Shown: piece by piece, positions 1 through 5,562 of the stretch
Layout: every line of letters begins with the position of its first letter
Position numbering within the stretch: the first letter of the stretch is position 1
Source of the DNA: PVC group bacterium
GTDB taxonomy: Bacteria > Verrucomicrobiota > Kiritimatiellia > SS1-B-03-39 > PXDE01
Direction of reading: 5' to 3'
Assembly: GCA_003566475.1 (NCBI GenBank)
Contig: PXDE01000278.1
Span: forward strand, 1-9,171
DNA length: 9,171 bases
The notes under the pieces: model-generated
Database searches by the model: none
What the model was told of the DNA's origin: nothing
The model's input: the letters and a program-made list of their open reading frames with translations, nothing else
Position numbers and translations under genes: made by a program

Positions 1-575
1 GGGGCCCAGGCCTCGAGGACCAACCCGTGCCGACGGCAGGCGACCTGAAGTTCCGGGAGCTGGAGCCGGGGGTGGAATTCGACCTGGTTCACCGTCGGCG
101 GCACCGACGCGACCGCGAGCAGGTCCTCCAGGTGGTGGACCATGAAGTTGCTCAGCCCGATAGCCCGCACGCGACCGTCCTCGTAGAGCCGCTCCAGGGC
201 CTTCCAGGTGTCCCGGTATTTGCCTTTGACCGGCCAGTGCACCAGGTACAGATCGAGCACGTCGAACCCCAGGCGGTCCATGGTGTCGTCGAAGGCGCGG
301 AGGGTGGCGTCGTACCCCTGGTCGTCATTCCAGACCTTGGAGGTGATGAAGATCTCGTCGCGGGGCACGCTGCAGTCCCGCACCGCCCGGCCCACGCTCT
401 CCTCGTTCTCGTAGATCCGCGCGGTGTCGATGTGGCGGTATCCGGCCTCCACCGCCCAGCGGATGGCCTGCTCGGTCTCCTCGCCCGCCTCGGCCTTGAA
501 CACCCCCAGCCCCAACCAGGGCAGATGGACTCCATTGCTGAGGACGGCGGCATCGGCGGGAGAGGTCAGAGGCAT
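1..575 (-). CDS. Aldo/keto reductase, 5' part (runs off the left edge)
   Basis: About 191 residues are visible before the window ends; no stop codon is seen. The family reduces aldehydes or ketones (or oxidises alcohols) with NADPH in the cytoplasm, on a TIM barrel. The full catalytic tetrad is present: D50 and Y55 (DTARIYENEESVG), K80 (ITSKVW) and H113 (LVHWP). The GLSNF motif is at 140-144 and NQVEFHP at 163-169, both typical of the AKR3/AKR5 (2,5-diketo-D-gluconate reductase-like) branch. The ATG at 575 gives the normal N-terminus (NG..LPWLGLGVF). No clear Shine-Dalgarno sequence precedes it. A good promoter sits 32-60 bp upstream. The substrate cannot be told. Family members are about 270-290 residues, so roughly a third is missing. 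Confidence 0.93.
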   Translation of the reverse strand, partial: MPLTSPADAAVLSNGVHLPWLGLGVFKAEAGEETEQAIRWAVEAGYRHIDTARIYENEESVGRAVRDCSVPRDEIFITSKVWNDDQGYDATLRAFDDTMDRLGFDVLDLYLVHWPVKGKYRDTWKALERLYEDGRVRAIGLSNFMVHHLEDLLAVASVPPTVNQVEFHPRLQLPELQVACRRHGLVLEAWA

Positions 576-606
576 GGGCGAGTGTCCGGTTGAGGTGGCT
601 GAGGTC

Positions 607-635
607 AGGATAGGGGATGTTCGGCGGGGTGGCAA
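607..635 (-). promoter_or_regulatory. Sigma-70-type promoter for the aldo/keto reductase
   Basis: On the minus strand, -35 TTGCCA (630-635, 5/6 match) is followed by a 17-bp spacer and -10 TATCCT (607-612, 4/6 match). Transcription would start near 600, leaving a 5' leader of about 25 nt before the ATG at 575. The heptamer repeat at 640-688 begins 4 bp upstream of the -35. This is a sequence match only. Confidence 0.5.
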
Positions 636-639
636 CGAG

Positions 640-688
640 AGGGTGCGGGATGCGGGGTGTGGGATGTGGGGTGTGGGATGTGGGGTGC
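640..688. repeat. Heptamer tandem repeat GGGRTGY, seven units
   Basis: Seven consecutive 7-bp units run from 640 to 688. The first is AGGGTGC; then GGGATGC, GGGGTGT, GGGATGT, GGGGTGT, GGGATGT and GGGGTGC. A/G alternation at unit position 4 gives a 14-bp higher-order period. The tract is strongly strand-asymmetric (G/T on plus). It lies just upstream of the -35 box of the reductase promoter. Small reading frames across it are artefacts of the repeat. Confidence 0.9.
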
Positions 689-697
689 ATGCAAGTA

Positions 698-720
698 CCT
701 CGCTGTCTGCGACAGCGAGG
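698..720. other. Perfect 10-bp hairpin with 3-nt loop
   Basis: CCTCGCTGTC (698-707), loop TGC, GACAGCGAGG (711-720) form a perfect stem. No T-run follows on either strand, so it is not a canonical intrinsic terminator. A smaller stem (CCGCA/TGCGG, 721-732) follows at once. It lies upstream of the reductase promoter, just beyond the heptamer tract. Function unknown. Confidence 0.8.
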
Positions 721-802
721 CCGCATGTGCGGTGCCTGGCTCGAGGAAGGCTCGACCATGGCTTCTCTTCCGCCCAGGCAGGCTCGTTCCTTGCGCGGTC
801 CG

Positions 803-817
803 TCCCGCAGGGCGGGA
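803..817. repeat. CCCGC/GCGGG hairpin, dispersed copy
   Basis: TCCCGC, loop AGG, GCGGGA. Similar GC hairpins with short loops recur at 4617-4628 (CCCGC-CT-GCGGG), 8756-8771 (GTCCCG-TCTG-CGGGAC) and 8889-8907 (ATCCCGCC-TGG-GGCGGGAT), always outside genes. They look like one degenerate dispersed repeat, though short GC palindromes can also arise by chance in GC-rich DNA. Confidence 0.4.
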
Positions 818-960
818 ACAGCGGACTACTGGGTACGCGCCTAGTCGATCATATGTTTGTGCGGACCATAAACTTGCCGGCGGAATCGAGGGAGCGTGTC
901 TCAGAGCAGCGCGGCCCCTGGTCCGGTGGGCGCAGCCGGATGAAGATGAAGGGTGAGACA

Positions 961-1052
961 GCACGCTGGAGGAAACGGCTGGAAGCCGTTTCTACGGGTG
1001 GCGCGTGCCCGGGCACCGTAGCTGCGGCTTCCAGCCGTGGCGCCCAGCGTGC
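961..1052. repeat. 92-bp REPIN-like inverted repeat (two REP hairpins head to head)
   Basis: Nested symmetric arms: 961-969/1044-1052 (9 bp), 975-988/1025-1038 (14 bp, perfect) and 992-997/1016-1021 (6 bp). They are separated by symmetric 5-nt and 3-nt internal loops, with the palindrome GTGCCCGGGCAC (1005-1016) near the centre. Each half is itself a hairpin with the loop TGGAA or its complement. GTAG stands at the foot of both: on minus at 995-992, on plus at 1018-1021. GTAG plus a palindrome is the published signature of REP sequences moved by RAYT transposases. No transposase gene is visible here. Confidence 0.75.
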
Positions 1053-1122
1053 TGCCCGGGCAAACCGTGGTTCGTGGTGCATGGCCTGCGTCGGTGTCCC
1101 CAGGCCGGTGCCATGGTAAGGG

Positions 1123-1968
1123 TCATGCCTGCGCGTGAAACTGGTTCCAGGCTTCGAGGACGGGGGGAGGGAGAGGTTCCGCGGCCTTGGCGGCTTCCAG
1201 GAACCGGGCCAGGTGGTCGGGGTTGGCGGTGCCGCCGATAGTGGTCCGGATGGCGGGAACGCTGGCGGCGAGGCGCAGGGCGAACTCCACCGCGTCGGCG
1301 CACCCGGCCTCCCGGGCCCAGCGGTCGGCCTCGGCCCGGGCCTCTGCCGTCCGTTCCTTGGCCGGGCCTCCGGCCAGGGTCCGCAGGGCCAGCACCGGCA
1401 CCTGCTCCCTCTGGATGCGCGCCCATGCCGCGTCCGTGCAGTCGCGCTGGATGGCGTTCCCATACATCGTGGTTCCCTCCACCAGGTCCGAGGCGGCCCA
1501 GGCCTCGAGGGCGGCGTCGGCATTGCCCCGATCCATGAACAGCACGGCGTGACGGATGAGGCCCCGGCGGCGGAGGTCGGCCAGCTCGTCGGCGATGGGG
1601 CCTCCGGTGCGGAGCTGGTCCACCAGACAGCCGGGCGCCCGGTCCATGGACACAAGCTGGGCCACGTCGATCCCCTCCACCCCCAGACGACGGCAGGCGT
1701 CCTCGGTCTCGAACCGCAGGAGGCGGGCGGAGCCGTCGCGGATCTTGATGATGAGCGGGGGCACCTGAGAGCGGGCCTCGTCGAAGGCCAGGCGGAGGGC
1801 CATGAACGCGAACCCCCGGCTGTAGGTGGGGCTGGAATGGATCCACACCCCGGCCTCCATGGCCTGGCGGGCCACCGCGATGTCGCGGGAGAGATGGTTC
1901 AGGTCGCCGCCCAGGGACATGGAGCCGAAGGTGTAGGGGGAGGGAATGAGGGGCTGAGGGGACGGCAT
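1123..1968 (-). CDS. Aldo/keto reductase-like protein with degenerate active site
   Basis: 281 residues. The ATG at 1968 is chosen because AGGAG lies 5 nt upstream; the open frame continues upstream but reads across the panD promoter region. The fold is recognisable from YTFGSMSLGGD near the N-terminus, the Y..G strand-helix region (residues 41-60), the ALRTLAGG strand and TIGGTANPDHL near the C-terminus (cofactor-binding region of AKRs). The tetrad is incomplete: H44 stands where Asp is expected, Y49 and K75 are kept, and S107-M108 replaces the catalytic His. It may be a low-activity oxidoreductase or a non-enzymatic relative. It is transcribed in the same direction as the reductase at 1-575, but a 547-bp repeat-filled gap makes an operon unlikely. 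Family call good, function unknown. Confidence 0.82.
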   Translation of the reverse strand: MPSPQPLIPSPYTFGSMSLGGDLNHLSRDIAVARQAMEAGVWIHSSPTYSRGFAFMALRLAFDEARSQVPPLIIKIRDGSARLLRFETEDACRRLGVEGIDVAQLVSMDRAPGCLVDQLRTGGPIADELADLRRRGLIRHAVLFMDRGNADAALEAWAASDLVEGTTMYGNAIQRDCTDAAWARIQREQVPVLALRTLAGGPAKERTAEARAEADRWAREAGCADAVEFALRLAASVPAIRTTIGGTANPDHLARFLEAAKAAEPLPPPVLEAWNQFHAQA

Positions 1969-2062
1969 AGAGACTCCTGGGGGTTCGGGTGCGGGATGCC
2001 CAGGAGAAGCATCGCGGAAATCGGCGGACCCGCCAAGGCCAGATCTCGCCCTGGATTTGGCG

Positions 2063-2091
2063 GTGAAGACCCAACGGACCTGTGGTATCTT
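2063..2091 (+). promoter_or_regulatory. Extended -10 promoter candidate for panD
   Basis: TGG-TATCTT (2083-2091) is a TGn extended -10 with a 4/6 hexamer. The -35 region at 17-bp spacing (GTGAAG, 2063-2068) is poor, as is usual for extended -10 promoters. Transcription would start near 2098, about 27 nt before the panD ATG. The divergent reductase-like gene begins at 1968, so this 156-bp gap must serve both directions. Confidence 0.4.
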
Positions 2092-2124
2092 ACTCGTCGC
2101 CGACCCACCAGAACCGAGACACCG

Positions 2125-2469
2125 ATGTTGCGTGCATTCCTCAAGTCCAAGATTCACCGGGCCATCATCAGCGAGGCCGATGTGGCCTACGAAGGTAGCA
2201 TCGAGATCCCGGAGGATCTCATGCGGGCGGCCGATCTCTGGGAGCGGGAGAAGGTGCTGGTGGCGTCCATCACCTCGGGCCAGCGGCTGGAGACCTATGT
2301 GCAGGTCGGGCCGGCGGGCACGGGGCGGATCATCATGAACGGCGGGGCGGCCCACCGGATCGGCCGGGGCGAGCGGGTGACCATCATGGCCTTCGCCCTC
2401 TCAGAGACGCCGGTGCCGGCCCGGATCGTGCTCTGCGACGACCACAACCGGATCGTGCGCGAAGGCTAG
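2125..2469 (+). CDS. panD: Aspartate 1-decarboxylase
   Basis: 114 residues, full length. PanD converts L-aspartate to beta-alanine and CO2 in the cytoplasm, feeding pantothenate and coenzyme A synthesis. It is a pyruvoyl enzyme: the proenzyme self-cleaves between G24 and S25 (AYEGSIEI) to give a beta chain and an alpha chain with an N-terminal pyruvoyl group. Other conserved residues match E. coli numbering: K9, Y22, R54 and Y58 (SGQRLETY), and N72-G73 (IMNGGAAH). A longer in-frame reading upstream is only open frame; the ATG at 2125 gives the standard N-terminus. A weak GAGA lies 5-10 nt upstream. It converges on rnc, and the two stop codons overlap in CTAG (2466-2469). Confidence 0.97.
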   Translation: MLRAFLKSKIHRAIISEADVAYEGSIEIPEDLMRAADLWEREKVLVASITSGQRLETYVQVGPAGTGRIIMNGGAAHRIGRGERVTIMAFALSETPVPARIVLCDDHNRIVREG

Positions 2470-3167
2470 CCGCCGTCGGAGCGGAGCCGGAGCATGGCGT
2501 GGGCGGCGGCCATCTTCTCGGCCTCGCGCTTGTTGGGACCCTGGCCGCGTCCCAGCACCTCGTCGCCGCAGCAGGCGTCGATGTGGTAGGTGCGGTGATG
2601 GGCGGGGCCGCTGGTCCGGGCCAGACGGTACTCGGGCACGGGACGCCCCTGGCTCTGCAGCCATTCCTGGAGCGTTCCCTTGGGGTTCATCTCCTCGGCC
2701 GACCCCGTGCCGGCATAGGGAACGAGCAGGAGGTGGTGGACGATCCGCCTCGCGGCCTTGACGCCCCCGTCGAGGTAGGCGGCCCCCACGATGGCCTCGA
2801 GGGCGTCGCCCAGGCTGGCTACGCGGGTGCGCCCCCCGTTGCGCTCCTCGCCCCGGCCCAGATGCAGGTGGTCGCCCAGCCCGATCTCCAGCCCCACCTC
2901 GCCCAGCTTGCGGGTGTTGGTGAGCAGGCTGCGCAGGTTGGTGAGCTCGCCCTCGGGCGATTCGGCGTAGATCTCGTAAAGGTGCTCGGCGGCGAGGAAG
3001 TCGAGCACGGCGTCGCCGAGGAACTCCAGCCGCTGGTTGTCGTAGCCGATGTCGCCCCGCTCGTGCCGGAAGGACCGGTGGGTGAGGGCCATCTCGAGCA
3101 GGCGGGGCCGCCGGAACCGGTAGCCCAGGGCCTTTTCGAGCGCTTTGTGGGGGCGGCGGAGGAGCAT
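2466..3167 (-). CDS. rnc: Ribonuclease III
   Basis: 233 residues. It cuts double-stranded RNA, notably in rRNA processing and mRNA turnover. The N-terminal endonuclease domain (about 5-150) carries the signature NQRLEFLGDAVLDF at 44-57, with E48 and D52, then E74 in the second acidic site and D121/E124 (GDALEAIVGAAYLDGG). The C-terminal dsRNA-binding domain is about 161-228 (NPKGTLQEWLQ, then GPNKREAEKMAAAHAML). The ATG at 3167 is preferred over the longer frame because upstream sequence is xerD. Start and stop overlap as TGATG, sharing one base, which suggests translational coupling to xerD. Length and motifs are normal for the family. Confidence 0.97.
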   Translation of the reverse strand: MLLRRPHKALEKALGYRFRRPRLLEMALTHRSFRHERGDIGYDNQRLEFLGDAVLDFLAAEHLYEIYAESPEGELTNLRSLLTNTRKLGEVGLEIGLGDHLHLGRGEERNGGRTRVASLGDALEAIVGAAYLDGGVKAARRIVHHLLLVPYAGTGSAEEMNPKGTLQEWLQSQGRPVPEYRLARTSGPAHHRTYHIDACCGDEVLGRGQGPNKREAEKMAAAHAMLRLRSDGG

Positions 3168-4054
3168 CAGGCGCGGGGGTGGAACCGGGCGTGGGCCGCC
3201 TTGAGACGGCCCTGGTCCACGTGGGTGTAGATCTGGGTGGTGGCGATGTCGGCGTGGCCCAGCATGTCCTGGATGGCCCGCAGGGGGGCGCCCCGGGCCA
3301 GCAGATGGCTGGCGAAGGAATGGCGCAGGGTGTGGGGGGTGACCTCCCCGGGCAGCCCCGCCGTCCGCATGTGACCCTTCACCATCCGCCACAGGCCGGA
3401 CCTCGAGAACGGCCGGCCGAAGCGGGTGAGAAAGACCTGGGGCGGATCGGGCTCGCGGACCAGCGCGGGGCGGACATGGTCGAGATACCCGCGCAGCCCC
3501 TCGGCCAGCGGACGGCCCATGGGCACCACCCGCTCCTTGTCGCCCTTGCCGCGCACCTTGAGGTAGCCCGCGTCAAAATGCAGGTGGTCGAGGCGCAGCC
3601 CCGCCACCTCCGAGATCCGCAGGCCGGTCCCGTAGAACGTCTCCAGGATCACCCGGTCCCGGCGGCCGAGCAGGGCGCGCGAGTCCGGGGCGTCGAGCAG
3701 GGCGTCGACCTGGGCGGGGGTCAGCACCCCGGGCAGCGTCTTCCAGAGCCGAGGCGAGTCGAGGGTCTCGGTGGGATCGGCGGCCACGATGCCCTCGTCG
3801 AGCAGGAACCGGTAGAACATGCGGAGGGCGACCAGGCGGCGCATCACCGTGGCCCCGCTCCGCCCCGCCTCGCGCTGGTCGAGCAGGTATCGGGTCAGAT
3901 CCTGCCGCTTCACGGCATGAAACGACCGCATGCCCCGTGACTCCAGAGCGGCCAGAAAGGTTCGGATGTCCGACCCGTAGGCCTGCACGGTGTGGGGGCT
4001 CAGCCCCCGCTCCAGGCGGAGATGGTCGAGGAACGAATCAGCCAGAGGGGTCAT
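3167..4054 (-). CDS. xerD: Tyrosine recombinase XerD/XerC family
   Basis: 295 residues, typical Xer length. Xer proteins resolve chromosome dimers at dif sites at the division septum. The N-terminal SAM-like core-binding domain spans about 1-90 (FLDHLRLERGLSPHTVQAYGSDI). The catalytic domain has all active residues: R146 (GTGLRISE), K170 (GKGDKER), H241 and R244 (PHTLRHSFASHLLARG), H267 (LGHADIATTQIYTH) and nucleophile Y276. The C-terminal ending FHPRA resembles XerD more than XerC. The start at 4054 lies 17 bp inside the end of the upstream gene and lacks a Shine-Dalgarno sequence, so coupled translation is likely. Host chromosomal function is more likely than a phage or integron integrase, given the length and the rnc linkage. 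XerC versus XerD is not settled. Confidence 0.93.
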   Translation of the reverse strand: MTPLADSFLDHLRLERGLSPHTVQAYGSDIRTFLAALESRGMRSFHAVKRQDLTRYLLDQREAGRSGATVMRRLVALRMFYRFLLDEGIVAADPTETLDSPRLWKTLPGVLTPAQVDALLDAPDSRALLGRRDRVILETFYGTGLRISEVAGLRLDHLHFDAGYLKVRGKGDKERVVPMGRPLAEGLRGYLDHVRPALVREPDPPQVFLTRFGRPFSRSGLWRMVKGHMRTAGLPGEVTPHTLRHSFASHLLARGAPLRAIQDMLGHADIATTQIYTHVDQGRLKAAHARFHPRA

Positions 4055-4466
4055 GCGGGACCGGGGCGGCGGGGGCGGGTTCGCCGCAGCGGCAGGCGGC
4101 GGGCAGGCGGGCCTTCATGTCCGGGTTCGCGGCCATGGTGGCGGTGTCGAACCCGGACAGGGAGACCTTGTACTCGAGATTCTTCAGGGCCAGCATGGTG
4201 GAGTCGTACTCGAAGGTCACCTCGCGCCGCACCGGATCCGTCTCGATGGTCCGGATGCCCGGCACCCCCTTCAGGCGGTCCTGGAGGATCTCCCCGCACA
4301 GCGGCTCGACCAGGCAGGGCACGTCGAGCACGGCCGTCCGGATGTCCCGGCGGCCGCATCCCGGGCCGATCAGGAGGGCGCACCCGCACAGAAAAAGCGC
4401 CCATCCGCCACCCGGAAGGCGGATGCCGTGTCGTAAAATGCTGGAAATCCGAGAGAAAGGTTTCAT
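4038..4466 (-). CDS. Small membrane-anchored or lipoprotein HMA-like protein
   Basis: 142 residues from the ATG at 4466. A basic N-terminus (residues 2-16) precedes a hydrophobic segment (22-36: WALFLCGCALLIGPG) that could be a lipoprotein signal, with LCGC (C29) as a candidate lipobox, or a membrane anchor. Residues 43-106 have the beta-alpha-beta pattern of a heavy-metal-associated (HMA) domain: VLDVPCLVEPLCGEIL, then LKGVPGIRTIETDPVRREVTFEYD. The usual CxxC is replaced by C51-x5-C57. A second pair, C125-R-C127, lies in the C-terminal tail. Metal binding or thiol chemistry outside the cytoplasm is plausible but unproven. It is the first gene of the overlapping string with xerD and rnc. No Shine-Dalgarno is visible; the leader holds a hairpin and a U-rich tract. 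Confidence 0.75.
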   Translation of the reverse strand: MKPFSRISSILRHGIRLPGGGWALFLCGCALLIGPGCGRRDIRTAVLDVPCLVEPLCGEILQDRLKGVPGIRTIETDPVRREVTFEYDSTMLALKNLEYKVSLSGFDTATMAANPDMKARLPAACRCGEPAPAAPVPHDPSG

Positions 4467-4468
4467 TG

Positions 4469-4505
4469 AAAAAAATCGTAAAACCCCCTTGCGTCCGGCG
4501 CAAGG
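4469..4505 (-). other. Leader hairpin plus U-tract before the HMA-like gene
   Basis: On the minus strand a perfect 7-bp stem (CCTTGCG 4505-4499, loop 4498-4494, CGCAAGG 4493-4487) is followed by GGG, UUUU, a short gap and U7 (4475-4469). The ATG at 4466 follows within 3 nt. The layout recalls an attenuator, although the bases between stem and U-run make it a weak intrinsic terminator. It also occupies the place where a ribosome binding site should be. Confidence 0.4.
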
Positions 4506-4526
4506 ATGGAATAGGCTGTTCTCAGT

Positions 4527-4608
4527 GAGGGAGCGGAGCACGTGCGTTTCCCCCTGGGGTTCCTCACCCCGACCTCCTTGGCGCACGTCCCGCTCCCTCC
4601 ATTTTTTT
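4527..4608 (+). terminator. Strong terminator-like hairpin on the plus strand with no plus-strand gene before it
   Basis: Left arm GAGGGAGCGG-AGC-ACGTGCG (4527-4546) pairs with CGCACGT-C-CCGCTCCCTC (4582-4599), giving 17 paired bases with one small internal loop. CA and T7 (4602-4608) follow. The loop holds a smaller GGGG/CCCC stem. Only the plus direction has the T-run after the stem. The nearest plus-strand gene upstream is panD, 2 kb away, so the transcript ended here would be antisense to the HMA-xerD-rnc string or a short unannotated RNA. Confidence 0.6.
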
Positions 4609-4720
4609 GCCCGCGTCCCGCCTGCGGGCGGAACCTTGCGGCGGAACTGCGTGCGAATGTACCCACCGCCTCCCGTGGCCGCAATCACGCGAACCACATA
4701 GGTCCCAGAGGCGCCCGCAA

Positions 4721-4745
4721 GTAGATCGGCCATTCCTGCGTGCCG
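4721..4745 (+). repeat. REP-like element, GTAG-headed
   Basis: GTAG (4721-4724) is followed by ATCGGCCATTCCTGCGTGCC. This closely matches the minus-strand reading of the element at 4867-4894 (GTAG GTCGGGCATTCCTGCC). CGGC/GCCG can pair around the CATTCCTG core. It forms an inverted pair with the copy 120 bp away. Confidence 0.6.
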
Positions 4746-4866
4746 GGGCGAAGCGTCTGCGCGAAGCCTGGGCTGACCTTCCGGACAACGAGCCGGGCCC
4801 GCAACCGAATCCCCGCCAGATGCTGCCAGGTCCGGGAAGCATGGCCTTTCCCCATCGGACCGCGAA

Positions 4867-4894
4867 GGTCAGGCAGGAATGCCCGACCTACAGG
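4867..4894 (-). repeat. REP-like element, GTAG-headed
   Basis: On plus: GGTC-A-GGCA, loop GGAA, TGCC-C-GACC, with CTACAGG at the foot. Read on minus this is CCTGTAG followed by a hairpin with one mismatch. Orientation is opposite to the copy at 4721-4745. Confidence 0.65.
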
Positions 4895-4952
4895 CGGCCC
4901 CTCGCTGGCCTCGCGCACAATCGGCTTCGGACTGGCCCCTTTCCCCTGGCCC

Positions 4953-4994
4953 GGCCTTGGACGATTTCGTCCAGGCCTTGGACATTCGTCCTGG
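4953..4994. repeat. 21-bp tandem duplication, each unit self-complementary
   Basis: Two 21-bp units both start GGCCTTGGAC (4953 and 4974). The first contains the perfect stem TGGACGA-TT-TCGTCCA; the second is a decayed version (GGAC-ATTC-GTCC). The 21-bp period is close to the spacing of the motif array that begins 22 bp downstream. Confidence 0.6.
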
Positions 4995-5015
4995 CCCGCC
5001 AAGAGCCCGCAAGGG

Positions 5016-5280
5016 CCTGTCCCTTGCGGATAAGACCGGTCCCTATGCCTGCTGGGGTCTGTCCCTATCACGGCCAGAGAAGACCTGTCCCTAAACGGCG
5101 AGGGGCCTGTCCCCATCCTTGCCCATACTTGGCAAAAGACCTGTCCCTACCGCAGAAGACCCGTCCCTAGCCTTGGCAGGAGGGCCTGTCCCTGCTGGTG
5201 AAGACCTGTCCCTATCACGGGCAGATCTGTCCCCAGGCGTGGCGGGGTCTGTCCCCAGCCCGGATGGGAGACCTGTCCCT
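5016..5280. repeat. Array of twelve CCTGTCCCT-like motifs upstream of the toxin-antitoxin promoter
   Basis: Motif starts: 5016, 5036, 5058, 5084, 5106, 5140, 5160, 5185, 5205, 5226, 5248 and 5272. The core is (C/T)C(T/C/G)GTCCC(T/C), often preceded by AGA or GGG; on minus the consensus is about AGGGACAGGTCTTC. Spacing is 20-26 bp with one 34-bp step (mean about 23). The sequences between motifs are unrelated and 11-25 bp long. The last motif ends 14 bp before the -35 of the vapBC promoter. Reading frames through the array, with repeating DRS/GTG residues, are artefacts. Confidence 0.85.
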
Positions 5281-5293
5281 TGGGCCCGATGGG

Positions 5294-5330
5294 TTGACAT
5301 GATGGCATGGGAATGCCATCATGTTGGCAT
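5294..5330 (+). promoter_or_regulatory. vapBC promoter with embedded operator palindrome
   Basis: Consensus -35 TTGACA (5294-5299), 17-bp spacer and -10 CATCAT (5317-5322, 4/6). A perfect 11-bp inverted repeat, CATGATGGCAT (5298-5308) - GGGA - ATGCCATCATG (5313-5323), fills the spacer. A third half-site TGGCAT is at 5325-5330. Antitoxins of the ribbon-helix-helix class usually repress their own operon by binding such palindromes. The predicted start of transcription (about 5329) coincides with the antitoxin ATG. Confidence 0.75.
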
Positions 5331-5562
5331 GATTCGGACGCAGATCCAGTTGGACGAGGACGACATGGAGCGGGTGCGGCGGGCGGCGGCACGCCGTGGG
5401 TGCAGTGTGGCGAGCTTCGTGCGGGAAAGCGTGAAGTCCAGCCTGGATCAGACGGAGAAGGACGACAGGATCCATCTGGCCAAGGAAGTGGCCGGTCGCT
5501 ACCGGAGCGGCCTGGGCGACCTGTCGCGGAACCACGACGCCTATCTCGACCATGGCTGGTGA
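5329..5562 (+). CDS. vapB: Ribbon-helix-helix antitoxin, VapB-type
   Basis: 77 residues. The N-terminal MIRTQIQLDEDD strand followed by two helices (MERVRRAAARRG and VASFVRESVKSSL) is the classic ribbon-helix-helix DNA-binding fold. The C-terminal part (KEVAGRYRSGLGDLSRNHDAYL) is the toxin-binding tail seen in antitoxins paired with PIN toxins. The start at 5329 is chosen because MIRTQIQL is the standard N-terminus; in-frame ATGs at 5299 and 5302 would put the operator inside the gene. No Shine-Dalgarno is present, so the mRNA may be leaderless. It overlaps the toxin gene by 11 bp. It neutralises the toxin and probably represses the operon with it. Confidence 0.9.
   Translation: MIRTQIQLDEDDMERVRRAAARRGCSVASFVRESVKSSLDQTEKDDRIHLAKEVAGRYRSGLGDLSRNHDAYLDHGW

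Noticed and set aside
1135..2124. Plus-strand extension of panD to 444 codons
   Set aside because: The upstream part is antisense to the reductase-like gene. PanD has a standard N-terminus at 2125 with the cleavage site at residue 24/25.
5016..5280. CRISPR array
   Set aside because: The repeated core is only about 9-12 bp, spacing is irregular (20-34 bp), intervals are too short for spacers, and no cas gene is near.
4685..5300. Minus-strand frames with repeating DRS/GTG residues, possibly a repeat protein
   Set aside because: The repeats arise from the CCTGTCCCT array, unit spacing is not a multiple of three, and no start signal or domain is visible.
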